Assembly: GCF_019303535.1 (NCBI RefSeq)
Contig: NZ_JACCIU010000001.1
Coordinates: forward strand, 496,001-560,000
Direction of reading: 5' to 3'
DNA length: 64,000 bases
Source of the DNA: Lactobacillus sp. Sy-1
Lineage (GTDB): Bacteria > Bacillota > Bacilli > Lactobacillales > Lactobacillaceae
Positions 27,752 to 36,067 of the stretch are shown here, piece after piece. The translations under genes were made by a program, and so were the position numbers. Positions within the stretch are counted from its first letter, which is position 1, and each line of letters starts with the position of its first letter. The notes beneath the pieces are model-generated. The model saw nothing but the letters and a program-made list of their open reading frames with translations. It searched no databases and was not told where the DNA came from.

Positions 27752-28693
27752 ATGAAAAAACTATGGGCATTAATGACGACTGCGGTGGTGGCGGTGACGT
27801 TAGCCGGCTGTAGCACCAATACTAACCACGGTCAAAGTCAATCCACTAGCCAGCAAATTACGGCTACTCAGTTACCGGATCTCACCTATACGGTTGGCAA
27901 ACAGGCCTACGTAGAAGTAAATGGTGGCAAGAGCACGTTAAATCCGGATAGCTGGAAGCAAAACCGGATTCAATACGCTGACTTAGATTCACATAATCGG
28001 ACGTCCGCGGCGAACACTGCATATTTGGAGAAGCGTAACGTAGCGGACGGAGCACTGCGGACCCGCCAAACCGTCTACCCGACTGGTTGGCACCAAAAAT
28101 TCGTAAATAACGATGCCATTATTAACCGCGGCCACTTGATTGCATACAGTCTCTCAAAGGGAATTAACACCGACGGGCAGTACGAAGCTAACCTTAAATC
28201 AGGGGATCAAAATAACTTGAAGAACCTCTTTACCCAATCTGCATTTAGTAATCAGAAACTACAGACCATTTACGAGACGCTGGTCCGAAACGCTCTAAAG
28301 GAAAACAAGCGGGTCATCTATCAGGTGCAGCCCGTGTTCAAGGGTAGCGACCTAATGGCCCGTGGGGTGCACCTGCAGGCAATTTCCACTGATAAAAAGT
28401 TAAACTTCAATGTCTATCTATTTAACGTTCAACCGGGGATTCAATTTGACTACGCATCTGGTCGTTCGAAGGTTGATAACTCGATGAATGTTCCCGCGCC
28501 AGCTAGTGTTTCGTACTACAACGGCAATCAACGTCACCACTCAAGTGTTGGGGCAATCCTGGGGGCTTATGGAGCTTACAAGACCTACCAGCATTACCAA
28601 AAGCGGAAGACAGAATCTAGTTATCACAGTCAGCGGACCTACCGCACTCACCGCACCTATCAACCCCACTATCGAACGTTCCGCCACCGTTAA
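27752..28693 (+). CDS. DNA/RNA non-specific endonuclease lipoprotein, EndA/NucA-like
   Basis: This 313-residue protein has a lipoprotein signal (lipobox LAGC, Cys20) and a beta-beta-alpha-metal nuclease domain. The catalytic motif is NRGHLIAYSL with His128 (canonical DRGH, here Asn for Asp, common in this branch), followed by QNNLKNLFTQSAFSN, which supplies the metal-binding Asn. The last 60 residues are rich in Tyr, His, Arg and Ser and are probably a disordered basic tail near the wall. EndA relatives degrade DNA at the cell surface, during transformation or for nucleotide scavenging. It follows the alkyltransferase-like gene directly. Confidence 0.87.
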   Translation: MKKLWALMTTAVVAVTLAGCSTNTNHGQSQSTSQQITATQLPDLTYTVGKQAYVEVNGGKSTLNPDSWKQNRIQYADLDSHNRTSAANTAYLEKRNVADGALRTRQTVYPTGWHQKFVNNDAIINRGHLIAYSLSKGINTDGQYEANLKSGDQNNLKNLFTQSAFSNQKLQTIYETLVRNALKENKRVIYQVQPVFKGSDLMARGVHLQAISTDKKLNFNVYLFNVQPGIQFDYASGRSKVDNSMNVPAPASVSYYNGNQRHHSSVGAILGAYGAYKTYQHYQKRKTESSYHSQRTYRTHRTYQPHYRTFRHR

Positions 28694-28713
28694 TTAGTTT
28701 GTGTGCAAAATAA

Positions 28714-28741
28714 TTGACATATTTGAGTTGAGCTTTAAGAT
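28714..28741 (+). promoter_or_regulatory. promoter of the Fe-S protein gene
   Basis: TTGACA, a 16-base spacer and TAAGAT, about 36 bases before the ATG. Confidence 0.65.
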
Positions 28742-28777
28742 AGTAGATAGAATAAAAATAAAGGGGGTTGCCTTCTT

Positions 28778-29134
28778 ATGAAGATGGTAATTACTGATGA
28801 AGCAAAAGCAAAAATTGAACAAGTCGCTGGTAAAAATGCAAAGCTCCTCTTGAGCTTAGACGATGGGGTGGGTCCATTCTCAGACGTTGGTTCATGCGCC
28901 GTGGACACCTCATTTGACTTAGTGGTTGTTGATGCTGACCTAGCAACCCCAGATTTTGATAAAACCATTGATAGTAATATGGGTCCCGTTTATTACAAGG
29001 GTTATTCTGGCCAATACATTGATGATCCTGGATTAACGCTAACGGTTCAATTTAACCAACTAGTGCTTAAAAACGATAGTGGTTTAATTGACTCCGGAGT
29101 TGCAATCTTAGATAAGCAAGGGGTTCAAAAATAG
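28778..29134 (+). CDS. HesB/IscA-like iron-sulfur family protein, YqkB type
   Basis: This 118-residue small soluble protein has the HesB/IscA beta fold, as in the YqkB-type 'iron-sulfur cluster biosynthesis family' of Firmicutes: VITDEAKAKIEQ at the N-terminus, LLLSLDDGVGPFS, VDTSFDLVVVD and a GLTLTVQFNQLVLKN stretch. Only one cysteine (GSCAVD) remains, whereas true A-type carriers use three, so cluster binding is doubtful. It is a monocistronic gene with its own promoter and terminator. Confidence 0.82.
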   Translation: MKMVITDEAKAKIEQVAGKNAKLLLSLDDGVGPFSDVGSCAVDTSFDLVVVDADLATPDFDKTIDSNMGPVYYKGYSGQYIDDPGLTLTVQFNQLVLKNDSGLIDSGVAILDKQGVQK

Positions 29135-29142
29135 TTAAAGAT

Positions 29143-29178
29143 TAAGGACTGGGGATGATTGAACCAGTTCTTTTTTTG
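29143..29178 (+). terminator. terminator after the HesB-like gene
   Basis: AGGACTGG pairs with CCAGTTCT (one G-T pair), then T7. Confidence 0.8.
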
Positions 29179-29259
29179 ATTGCGAGTCGGGTTAGTGTAA
29201 TTAACGATGAATCATTGTTACAATAAGTGCATTGATTAATTCTAAAGGAGGCTTTTTTA

Positions 29260-29916
29260 ATGGCAAATATTTTTGTTGTTGGTGCTCATGGAAACGTTGG
29301 TAAATTGATAGTTTCTAAGTTATCACAAGCTGGTGATAAAGTTTATGCTGGTTTTCGAGATGCTAGTCAATTCACGACGGTGACTAATTTAGCCAACGTC
29401 ACCCCGGTTCAATTTGACTTGAATGCGGATTCAGCTGCGATGGCAAAGCTCTTTTCTACCTACCAAGTCGACACGATTGTTTTTAGTGCTGGTTCTGGTG
29501 GTGCTACTGGTGACGACATGACGATTCTAATCGACCTTGATGGTGCGGTTAAGACCATGGATGCTGCTAAGCAAGCCGGTGTTAAGCGTTACATTATGGT
29601 AAGTGCCGCTGGTGCTGACGACCGGAGCTTTTGGCCTAAGTCCGGATTGCATCCATATTATGTTGCTAAGCACTATGCGGACCGCTTCTTAAAGGAAAGC
29701 GACCTTGACTACACGATCGTTCGACCAACCGCATTGACTAACGACGCTGGCACTGGCAAGGTTTCCGTTAATGGCGACCGCCTTGGTGGCAAGATTCCCC
29801 GTGACGACGTTGCTTCAACGGTAGTGGCGGTAATTGCTAACCCGAATACGAAGCGCCAAATTTACCAAATTACTAGCGGTGACGACCCCATTAGCAGTGC
29901 TTTTCAAGTTGAGTAG
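29260..29916 (+). CDS. NAD(P)-binding atypical SDR oxidoreductase
   Basis: This 218-residue Rossmann protein has GAHGNVG at residues 8-14 (GxxGxxG nucleotide loop), an acidic/basic turn at YAGFRDAS, VRPTALTND and a Y-x3-K pair (YYVAKHYADRF). It matches the NmrA-like/atypical SDR group (YwnB-like) that acts as flavin or quinone reductases or NAD(P) sensors. A GGAGG site lies nine bases before ATG. No dedicated partner gene is adjacent. Confidence 0.85.
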   Translation: MANIFVVGAHGNVGKLIVSKLSQAGDKVYAGFRDASQFTTVTNLANVTPVQFDLNADSAAMAKLFSTYQVDTIVFSAGSGGATGDDMTILIDLDGAVKTMDAAKQAGVKRYIMVSAAGADDRSFWPKSGLHPYYVAKHYADRFLKESDLDYTIVRPTALTNDAGTGKVSVNGDRLGGKIPRDDVASTVVAVIANPNTKRQIYQITSGDDPISSAFQVE

Positions 29917-29937
29917 TCCCTGCAGTTATGGTAAAGT
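29909..29937 (+). promoter_or_regulatory. promoter of the ABC-F gene
   Basis: TTGAGT, a 17-base spacer and TAAAGT, overlapping the end of the SDR gene. The leader of about 90 bases contains a small hairpin (GGCG...CGCC, 29993-30014) just before the ribosome site; whether it attenuates is unknown. Confidence 0.5.
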
Positions 29938-30032
29938 AATAATAAAGATAGCTACAACGAAACGACGTCCTAGTCCAGCCGATGGTGACCAGGGCGCTTT
30001 GTTATGTAAACGCCATTGATGGAGGTAAAAAT

Positions 30033-31655
30033 ATGATAACAGTTAGTAACATGGGACTTCATTTTTCTGGTAAGAAGCTTTATGAAAACGTTAATTTAAA
30101 GTTCACCCCGGGGAATTGTTACGGAGTGATTGGGGCCAACGGAGCCGGTAAATCAACCTTTTTGAAGCTGCTTGAAGGAAAAATTGAGCCCACTAGTGGC
30201 AGCATCTCAATTGGTGAGCACGAACGGATGTCTAGCTTGAACCAAGATCACTACGCATTCGAAGAATTCACCGTTTTAGATACTGTGATCCAGGGTTATA
30301 AAAAGCTTTATGACATTATGAAGGAAAAAGATGCCCTCTACGCTAAGCCTGATTTCTCTGATGAAGACGGGGTCCGGGCGGCTGAATTAGAAGGCGAATT
30401 TGCCGAAATGGATGGTTGGAATGCTGACTCCGAAGCTTCTCAATTGCTCCAAAGCATGGGAATCCCGGAATCAATGCATGATCTCAAGATGAGTGAATTG
30501 ACTGAGGGGGAAAAGGTGAAGGTATTATTAGCTCAAGCCCTCTTCGGCAAACCTGACATTCTTCTCTTGGACGAACCAACCAACGGGTTAGATAATCATA
30601 CGGTGGAATGGCTCCAAAACTTCTTAGCGGATTACCCTAACATCGTGATCGTGGTCTCCCATGACCGGTACTTCTTAAACCAAGTTTGTACCATGATGTG
30701 TGATGTGGACTTCCAAAAGATTCAAATGTACGTTGGGAACTACGATTTCTGGCTGAAGTCCAGCGAATTAGCTAATAAGTTAAAGGCTGACTCCAACGCC
30801 AAGAAGGAAGATCAAATCAAGGAATTGAAGGAATTTATCGCTCGGTTTAGTGCGAACGCTTCCAAGTCTAAGCAAGCAACTTCACGGAAGAAGCAATTGG
30901 ACAAGATCACATTGGATGATATCAAACCATCTTCACGGAAGTATCCATTCATTAGTTTTGAAAAGGAACGGGACCTAGGGAACGACTTGCTCCGTGTTGA
31001 CAAGGTGTCTAAGACGATTGATGGGGTCAAAATCCTTGATAACGTTACTTTTACCCTTCGTCCTGGTGAAAAGACCGCCATTATTAGTCGAAATGATTTG
31101 GCTGCCACGACTTTAATGCAAATTATTGCGGGAGAAGTCCAACCAGATAGCGGTTCCGTTACATGGGGCCAAACGACTAAGCGCTCCTACTTGCCAAAGA
31201 ACTTTAACGCTGAATTTGATGGTAGTAACCTTTCGATTATGGACTGGTTGCGTCAGTACGCTGCTAAGGATGAAAGTGATAACACATTCATTCGAGGCTT
31301 CTTAGGCCGGATGCTGTTTTCAGGGGATGCCGTTGACAAGAAGGTCGATGTGTTATCCGGGGGTGAAAAGGTTCGTTGTATGTTATCCAAGATGATGCTA
31401 CAAAAGGCCAACGTCCTCTTGTTCGATGATCCGACTAACCATTTGGATATGGAATCGATTACTGCATTGAACGACAGTTTGATTTCATACCCAAGCTCAA
31501 TTATCTTTACTTCCCATGACCACCAATTCATTCAAACGATTGCTGATCACATTATTGAAGTTTCCGATAAGGGGATTGTTGAACGGGCTGAAACTAAGTA
31601 CGACGACTTCTTAGATAACTCAGACATTCAAAAACAAGTTGCAAAAATTTACTAA
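30033..31655 (+). CDS. ABC-F ribosome-associated ATPase, YkpA/YbiT type
   Basis: This 540-residue soluble protein has two ABC domains in one chain and no membrane part. The first has Walker A GANGAGKST, signature TEGEKVKVLLAQALF and DEPTNGLDNHTVEWL. Then comes a linker with many Lys (KADSNAKKEDQIKELKEF). The second has signature LSGGEKVRCMLSK and DDPTNHLDMESI. The second Walker A is degenerate (SRNDLAATTLM, no GK), as seen in some YbiT-like members. ABC-F proteins act on the ribosome E site in translation factor or antibiotic-protection roles; this branch is usually housekeeping. The start at 30033 follows GGAGG; the frame is open further upstream, without support. Confidence 0.87.
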   Translation: MITVSNMGLHFSGKKLYENVNLKFTPGNCYGVIGANGAGKSTFLKLLEGKIEPTSGSISIGEHERMSSLNQDHYAFEEFTVLDTVIQGYKKLYDIMKEKDALYAKPDFSDEDGVRAAELEGEFAEMDGWNADSEASQLLQSMGIPESMHDLKMSELTEGEKVKVLLAQALFGKPDILLLDEPTNGLDNHTVEWLQNFLADYPNIVIVVSHDRYFLNQVCTMMCDVDFQKIQMYVGNYDFWLKSSELANKLKADSNAKKEDQIKELKEFIARFSANASKSKQATSRKKQLDKITLDDIKPSSRKYPFISFEKERDLGNDLLRVDKVSKTIDGVKILDNVTFTLRPGEKTAIISRNDLAATTLMQIIAGEVQPDSGSVTWGQTTKRSYLPKNFNAEFDGSNLSIMDWLRQYAAKDESDNTFIRGFLGRMLFSGDAVDKKVDVLSGGEKVRCMLSKMMLQKANVLLFDDPTNHLDMESITALNDSLISYPSSIIFTSHDHQFIQTIADHIIEVSDKGIVERAETKYDDFLDNSDIQKQVAKIY

Positions 31656-31660
31656 TTAAG

Positions 31661-31696
31661 ACGGGGTTGGCAGTTGGTGCTAACCCCGTTTTGCAC
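31661..31696 (+). terminator. terminator of the ABC-F gene
   Basis: ACGGGGTT pairs with AACCCCGT, then TTTT. It overlaps the next promoter. Confidence 0.75.
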
Positions 31697-31702
31697 TATA
31701 AT
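31674..31702 (+). promoter_or_regulatory. promoter of the sortase gene
   Basis: TTGGTG, a 17-base spacer and TATAAT, 22 bases before the chosen ATG. Confidence 0.55.
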
Positions 31703-31723
31703 GGGTTCAATGGAGTGATGATG

Positions 31724-32425
31724 ATGAAGAATAAATGGCAACTCTGGGTAGCCATCTTGCTCCTTATCGGGGGCGTGGTGCTATTAAGCCTAGAACCAAT
31801 TAAAACTGCCTTAGTTGCAGGTTATCGGCCAACGGTCACTAAGCAGGAAGCCCAGGTGAATCAAAAGGACGCTGCAAAGGCCAATTATAATATGAATCAA
31901 GTTAAGGCAGTGACGATGAATCAGGTCATCAGTGCCCGGTTGCATTCCAAGAACGTCAAACCGGTGGGCCAAATCATTGCGCCATCGATTGGCGTCCATT
32001 TGCCGATTGCATTAGGGGTTGATAACGAAACTTTGATGCTAGCGGCCGGTACCATGCGGGCCGATCAAAAAATGGGGCAGGGCAATTATGCTCTGGCAGG
32101 CCACCATATGATTAATAAGCAGGCGTTGTTCTCGCCGTTTTATAATAAGGGGACGGTGGGGATGAAGGTCTACCTAACTGATATGCACAAGGTGTATGAA
32201 TATCAAATCACTAAGCGCAAAATCATTAGCCCCTATGCTGTGAGCGTGGTTAATAATACTAAGCAAAAGTTACTGACTTTAATTACTTGTAATGATAGTG
32301 GAAGTAAGCGACTCTTATTGCGTGGTAAGTTGATTAAAACCACTGATATCAATGATGCACCGGCATCAGTAGTTAAAATGATGCACCAAAAGACAAATAA
32401 TTATAACGTATTAGCTGGATATTAA
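31724..32425 (+). CDS. class A-like sortase
   Basis: This 233-residue membrane-anchored transpeptidase has an N-terminal helix (WVAILLLIGGVVLLSL), then a sortase beta barrel with His127 in LAGHHM, Cys189 in LLTLITCND and Arg200 in LLLRGK. The single N-terminal anchor and the TLITC motif fit housekeeping SrtA-type enzymes that attach LPXTG proteins to peptidoglycan. Three ATG codons follow the GGAG site; the third (31724) has the best spacing. None of the surface proteins in this window carries an LPXTG signal, so its substrates lie elsewhere. Confidence 0.88.
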   Translation: MKNKWQLWVAILLLIGGVVLLSLEPIKTALVAGYRPTVTKQEAQVNQKDAAKANYNMNQVKAVTMNQVISARLHSKNVKPVGQIIAPSIGVHLPIALGVDNETLMLAAGTMRADQKMGQGNYALAGHHMINKQALFSPFYNKGTVGMKVYLTDMHKVYEYQITKRKIISPYAVSVVNNTKQKLLTLITCNDSGSKRLLLRGKLIKTTDINDAPASVVKMMHQKTNNYNVLAGY

Positions 32426-32439
32426 AAGTAATAATCATT

Positions 32440-32468
32440 TTGTAATTTCCTTAAGAAAATGCTATATT
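32440..32468 (+). promoter_or_regulatory. promoter of the basic secreted protein gene
   Basis: TTGTAA, a 17-base spacer and TATATT, 31 bases before ATG 32500. Confidence 0.5.
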
Positions 32469-32499
32469 TAATATGATTAATCTTAAGGAGATGTACATA

Positions 32500-33210
32500 A
32501 TGAAATTCAAGAAGACACTATTAATGACCGCTTTATCAGTAACGTTAGTTGCCCCTACGGTTTTAGAAGCATTTAGCAGTGAAGCCCCAGTTACGGTAAA
32601 TGCTGCTAAACATAAGGCCAAGAAGCACAAGGCTAAGAAGGGCAAAAAAGCTAAGAAGACGAATAAAAAGAAAAAGGTAGCGGCACCAAAGACATCCGTC
32701 CAAAACACGAATACCACGACGCCAACTCCAAATCCAACGCCAACCCCTAGCGAAACTACTACTACTCAGCCAAGCACGCCTAGTCTAAGTAGTGATGCCA
32801 CGGCTTACAATAACGCTGTTAATTCATTAGGTTCATATGCTAAGGCTGGTAGCATTAGTAATTACACCGTTGGCCCTGGCACTAGTTATCCCGGTGGAGC
32901 GAGTGTTGACATCAAGAATTCATTGAATGCCATGACTACCGACATGGGGAATACTGATTCATACGATAATCAACTCTTTGGCAATAAAGCCGTAATGGTT
33001 TTCCAACAACAAGTTAACCATTTGTACCAAGCTTTCCAAACTCGTTTTACAGCTGATGATAATAACGTCTTAAAGGAAAACTACAATAAGGTTCAACAAC
33101 AATGGATCAATAGTAGTAGTAATAATTCAACCGTCAATCTTCAATGGACTAATATTACTAACTTCCTAAGCTCATTAAGTAATGCGTTTAGCAAATACTC
33201 TTCAAACTAA
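32500..33210 (+). CDS. secreted protein with polybasic and Thr/Pro linker segments
   Basis: This 236-residue protein has a signal peptide (MKFKKTLLMTALSVTLVAP..., cut near VNA/A). Residues 36-60 are a Lys-rich stretch (AKHKAKKHKAKKGKKAKK), residues 65-95 a Thr/Pro/Asn linker, and residues 100-236 a helical domain with many Asn and Ser that I do not recognise. The start at 32500 has AAGGAG nine bases upstream; nine more codons upstream lack a ribosome site. The basic segment resembles the longer one in the CAP protein at 58.7 kb, probably for binding anionic wall polymers. Function unknown. Confidence 0.75.
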   Translation: MKFKKTLLMTALSVTLVAPTVLEAFSSEAPVTVNAAKHKAKKHKAKKGKKAKKTNKKKKVAAPKTSVQNTNTTTPTPNPTPTPSETTTTQPSTPSLSSDATAYNNAVNSLGSYAKAGSISNYTVGPGTSYPGGASVDIKNSLNAMTTDMGNTDSYDNQLFGNKAVMVFQQQVNHLYQAFQTRFTADDNNVLKENYNKVQQQWINSSSNNSTVNLQWTNITNFLSSLSNAFSKYSSN

Positions 33211-33219
33211 ATTTAAAAT

Positions 33220-33263
33220 GAAAAGCGGATTAATGAACATTATCTTCATTAACCCGCTTTTTT
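33220..33263. terminator. bidirectional terminator
   Basis: AAAGCGGaTTAATGAA pairs with TTCATTAAcCCGCTTT, then T-rich sequence; it lies between convergent genes. Confidence 0.85.
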
Positions 33264-33274
33264 AATTCCGTAAA

Positions 33275-34510
33275 TTATTTAATAAAACTCTTTTTACCAG
33301 TAATAAACTGATTACCCGGCACCGCAAATACTGATGAATTATCAGAAACAATGATTTTATTCACGGTAATGGTGGTTCCCTTTGCAATTTTTTTAACCCG
33401 GTATTTCTTTATCAAGTGTTCGTTGCTGTAAGTATATAACGCTTTTTTAGTTGTAATGGTCTTAAATGAACCATCGAATGAGTAGTAATAATCTTCATTA
33501 TAATTATTTTGGGCGATTAAGACACCTCGCTCAGCGGAGTTCAAACGATTAGTAGCTGCTTTAATGGCCTGCTTCGTTTTAGCGTTGCTCAAGGCTTTCT
33601 GGGCACTTTTAACCCGGGCTTGAGCTCTGGATACATCTGCTGATTGGGTGTCATCGCTACTAGCACTACTATCACTGCTGGAGCTACTAGCGTTAGCCGA
33701 ACTCTGATCAGCACTGGAACTCATGTTCTTGGACTTAGAAGTTGCGCTCGAGGCCGAACTGGAAGTGGTCGAAGTTGATTTAGCACTTGCTGATGCAACG
33801 CTACTTTTAACTGGGGCATATGAAATCGCTTTGGATGCAAACGCTAAGACACTGTTAGTCGCCTGGCTCATTGTATAGACTAATCCGTCGGCACTGGTCA
33901 ATGCTGCCATGGCCATTGTAAATGCGGATGATGCTTGACTGGCTGCATTAGAGCCCTCTTGAATCGTTCCACCAGGGGTGTTGGCGGTACTTGCAATTAC
34001 ATTTGCAGCGCTAACCTGGTAGGTCATTAGTTGACCGGCACTGGCTAGGCTATTGGCAACACTTACGATTGAGGTCGTTGCTAAATAGGCACTGGCTGCT
34101 GATAGGGCTTCAGAGCTAGCGGAGGCATTGTACCTAGCAGCGCTGTTAGCAACACTAGCGGCGGATGAAGCCACACTAGCAAAACTATTAACTAATGAGA
34201 CGTCGTTATTAATTCTTGAAACAGCGAAGTTAGTGGATGAGCCATAGGTGGCAGTAGCATTGGAGTAACCAAACGTGGTGTTGGCCGCTTCTGCTGACTG
34301 GGCTTGCTGGGTAGTGGCTGCGACCGTTGACGATGAACTAGCATTAGCACTGGAGGTGCTAACCGCAGTCGAGGTGGTATCAGCCTTAACCGTTGATTGA
34401 GCTGGGGTCAGAGCTCCGGCACCAGCGATTCCTAACAGGACCACTGATGATAAAACGACCCATTGTTTTTTAACTTTATGCATAATTTTGCGGTCCTTAC
34501 GATTTTTCAT
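33275..34510 (-). CDS. Ser/Ala-rich surface protein with SH3-like end module
   Basis: This 411-residue protein has an N-terminus (MHKVKKQWVVLSSVVLLGIAG) that is a degenerate KxYKxGKxW signal keeping K..K.W. Residues 45-290 are Ser/Ala-rich with runs of VASSAASVANSA type, like the giant protein. Residues 290-345 form a helical Lys/Ala/Gln segment (ARVKSAQKALSNAK). The last 65 residues are one SH3-like unit ending in GNQFITGKKSFIK, related to the final units of the giant protein and GH70 enzyme. No LPXTG. The start at 34510 has AGGGGG nine bases upstream. Confidence 0.8.
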   Translation of the reverse strand: MKNRKDRKIMHKVKKQWVVLSSVVLLGIAGAGALTPAQSTVKADTTSTAVSTSSANASSSSTVAATTQQAQSAEAANTTFGYSNATATYGSSTNFAVSRINNDVSLVNSFASVASSAASVANSAARYNASASSEALSAASAYLATTSIVSVANSLASAGQLMTYQVSAANVIASTANTPGGTIQEGSNAASQASSAFTMAMAALTSADGLVYTMSQATNSVLAFASKAISYAPVKSSVASASAKSTSTTSSSASSATSKSKNMSSSADQSSANASSSSSDSSASSDDTQSADVSRAQARVKSAQKALSNAKTKQAIKAATNRLNSAERGVLIAQNNYNEDYYYSFDGSFKTITTKKALYTYSNEHLIKKYRVKKIAKGTTITVNKIIVSDNSSVFAVPGNQFITGKKSFIK

Positions 34511-34664
34511 AATTAAAATCCCCCTTCTGACCATACACGATATTTATACCACATTCTAAACAGTTTGACTATGAATGAATTATTCATTAAAGAAAAGCTA
34601 AAGTAGGAGGGTAATAGTTTAATTTAGTTTGTTATCTTTTGAGGTCGATTATATTAAATAAAAC

Positions 34665-34673
34665 TGATATAAT
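34665..34673 (+). promoter_or_regulatory. extended -10 before the tandem TetR genes
   Basis: TGATATAAT with no good -35 at 17 bases. The same TGATATAAT hexamer-plus-TG occurs in both divergent promoters at 45.5-45.7 kb. Confidence 0.4.
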
Positions 34674-34747
34674 AAGACTTATTTAAAATAACTAAATTGT
34701 AAAAATATGCATTTGTTTTTATGATTTAATAATGTGAGGTGATTTAT

Positions 34748-35296
34748 TTGCTAAAAACCAAATGGAATATTGCACAAACATACTTAGAGTTAGTGAAAGA
34801 ACATTCACTTTTAAATGTAACAAATGATGATATTATTAACCATTCAGATGTTTCTAGAGGAACATTTTATAATAACTTTAATGGACAAAAGTCAATTCAA
34901 GATTACATCCAGGAAAAGATAGCTAATGATATTATTACACCAATTAAAGATGATTTAGATACTAGGGAAATCAACACTAATGATATTCATCAAGCGGTAT
35001 TAGACATTTCAGACTCTTTGATTCCAACCTTATACCATCATCGTGAAATGATTAAGCTTTTGAATGATTGCGAGCTTAATCACATATGGGAAGATTTGCT
35101 TCTAGATGTAATGACTGAGTACATGGCTCCAGTTCTAAAGAACAACCGCGGATCAATCAAAAATGATCGAATCATGTTAAACTACATTAATCTAATTATT
35201 GAATCCTGGATTACAGAGGACAATCCGACCGATCCAGAGGCATTTAAAGCAATCTTATATCAATTATCAAAGCAATCAATTACCCAACTACTTTAA
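34748..35296 (+). CDS. TetR-like regulator, first of a tandem pair
   Basis: This 182-residue protein has an N-terminal HTH of TetR type: VTNDDIINHSDVSRGTFYNNFNGQKSIQDYI, with the classic GTFYxxF turn. The C-terminal ligand domain is unassigned and rich in acidic residues. I prefer the TTG at 34748 (GAGG eight bases upstream) to the GTG at 34739, which overlaps the ribosome site. The resulting length equals its neighbour's. Together with the next gene it probably controls nearby surface-protein genes, judged by position only. Confidence 0.82.
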   Translation: MLKTKWNIAQTYLELVKEHSLLNVTNDDIINHSDVSRGTFYNNFNGQKSIQDYIQEKIANDIITPIKDDLDTREINTNDIHQAVLDISDSLIPTLYHHREMIKLLNDCELNHIWEDLLLDVMTEYMAPVLKNNRGSIKNDRIMLNYINLIIESWITEDNPTDPEAFKAILYQLSKQSITQLL

Positions 35297-35315
35297 AAAT
35301 TAGAGGGACCAGTAT

Positions 35316-35864
35316 ATGAACAAGTCCAAGCAGAAAATTCTAAATGCATTTTTGTCATTAATTAATCAAAAATCAGTGCTAGAAATTACAAATATCGATA
35401 TTATTAACGAATCTGGCGTTGCTAAGGGAACGTTTTACCATAATTTCCATAGTAAGGATGATATTATCAAGTATTCTGAAATGAAAATTGATCGTGAATT
35501 AGTGCATAGTTTCGTCCAGAAGTATCGGGATGAAAATTTACCCCCAGTGACTCCAGAAGTCTTTGTGAAGATTTTCTGCGAGACCGCAATCCCATTGGTT
35601 TACGAATATCGTGACCAAATTCGAATCCTCCATGGTAGCGACGTGCATGAAGTTTGGCGGCATTACCTGGAAGTTCACTACTTTAGAATTATGAAAAAGC
35701 TCTTTCCAGAGGATAATAATTTTAACATCCGCCTCTTTATTAAGTACGTTAATTTAGTCGTGGCATTTTGGATTTCCAATTTAATTCCGATGGATCAAGA
35801 AGATTTTCAACGTAAATTTATGAATTTAATTAATAATGATGTGTTAGATTTACCAGAAAAGTAG
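35316..35864 (+). CDS. TetR-like regulator, second of a tandem pair
   Basis: This 182-residue paralogue of the preceding gene has HTH ITNIDIINESGVAKGTFYHNFHSKDDIIKYSEMK and a C-terminal domain of the same size with VFVKIFCETAIPLVYEYRDQI and FIKYVNLVVAFWIS. The ATG lies 19 bases after the previous stop with a GAGGGAC site, so the pair is one operon. Two divergent TetR copies in tandem may act as a heterodimer or divide control of the adjacent adhesin gene, 203 bases downstream. Confidence 0.85.
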   Translation: MNKSKQKILNAFLSLINQKSVLEITNIDIINESGVAKGTFYHNFHSKDDIIKYSEMKIDRELVHSFVQKYRDENLPPVTPEVFVKIFCETAIPLVYEYRDQIRILHGSDVHEVWRHYLEVHYFRIMKKLFPEDNNFNIRLFIKYVNLVVAFWISNLIPMDQEDFQRKFMNLINNDVLDLPEK

Positions 35865-35921
35865 GGGACGCTTCTAAAGCTACCCTTTTTACAAGCATCA
35901 GATAACATTGGAATTCATTTC

Positions 35922-35960
35922 AAATAAGTTTTCACTTTAATTAGTGGAAGCTTATTTTTT
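35922..35960 (+). terminator. terminator after the TetR pair
   Basis: AAATAAGTTTTCACT pairs with AGTGGAAGCTTATTT (G-T pairs included), then T-rich sequence. Confidence 0.75.
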
Positions 35961-35984
35961 ATTTGGATACTAATTTGAAATCGG

Positions 35985-36039
35985 ATATTTAAAAATATTT
36001 GAATATTATAGGTGTAATTCACTAATAGTATACTATAAT
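35985..36039 (+). promoter_or_regulatory. promoter region of the 2716-residue adhesin
   Basis: TATAAT at 36034 lies 28 bases before the ATG. Upstream is the inverted repeat ATATTT-AA-AAATAT (35985-35998). No clear -35 is visible, so activation may be needed. An operator role is inference. Confidence 0.4.
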
Positions 36040-36067
36040 AATTATAAAACATTGGGGGGCTTTATCT

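Noticed and set aside
29940-30032. Leader peptide or attenuator before the ABC-F gene
   Set aside because: Only a weak hairpin is visible and no short ORF with a ribosome site. The branch is not a typical antibiotic-induced one.
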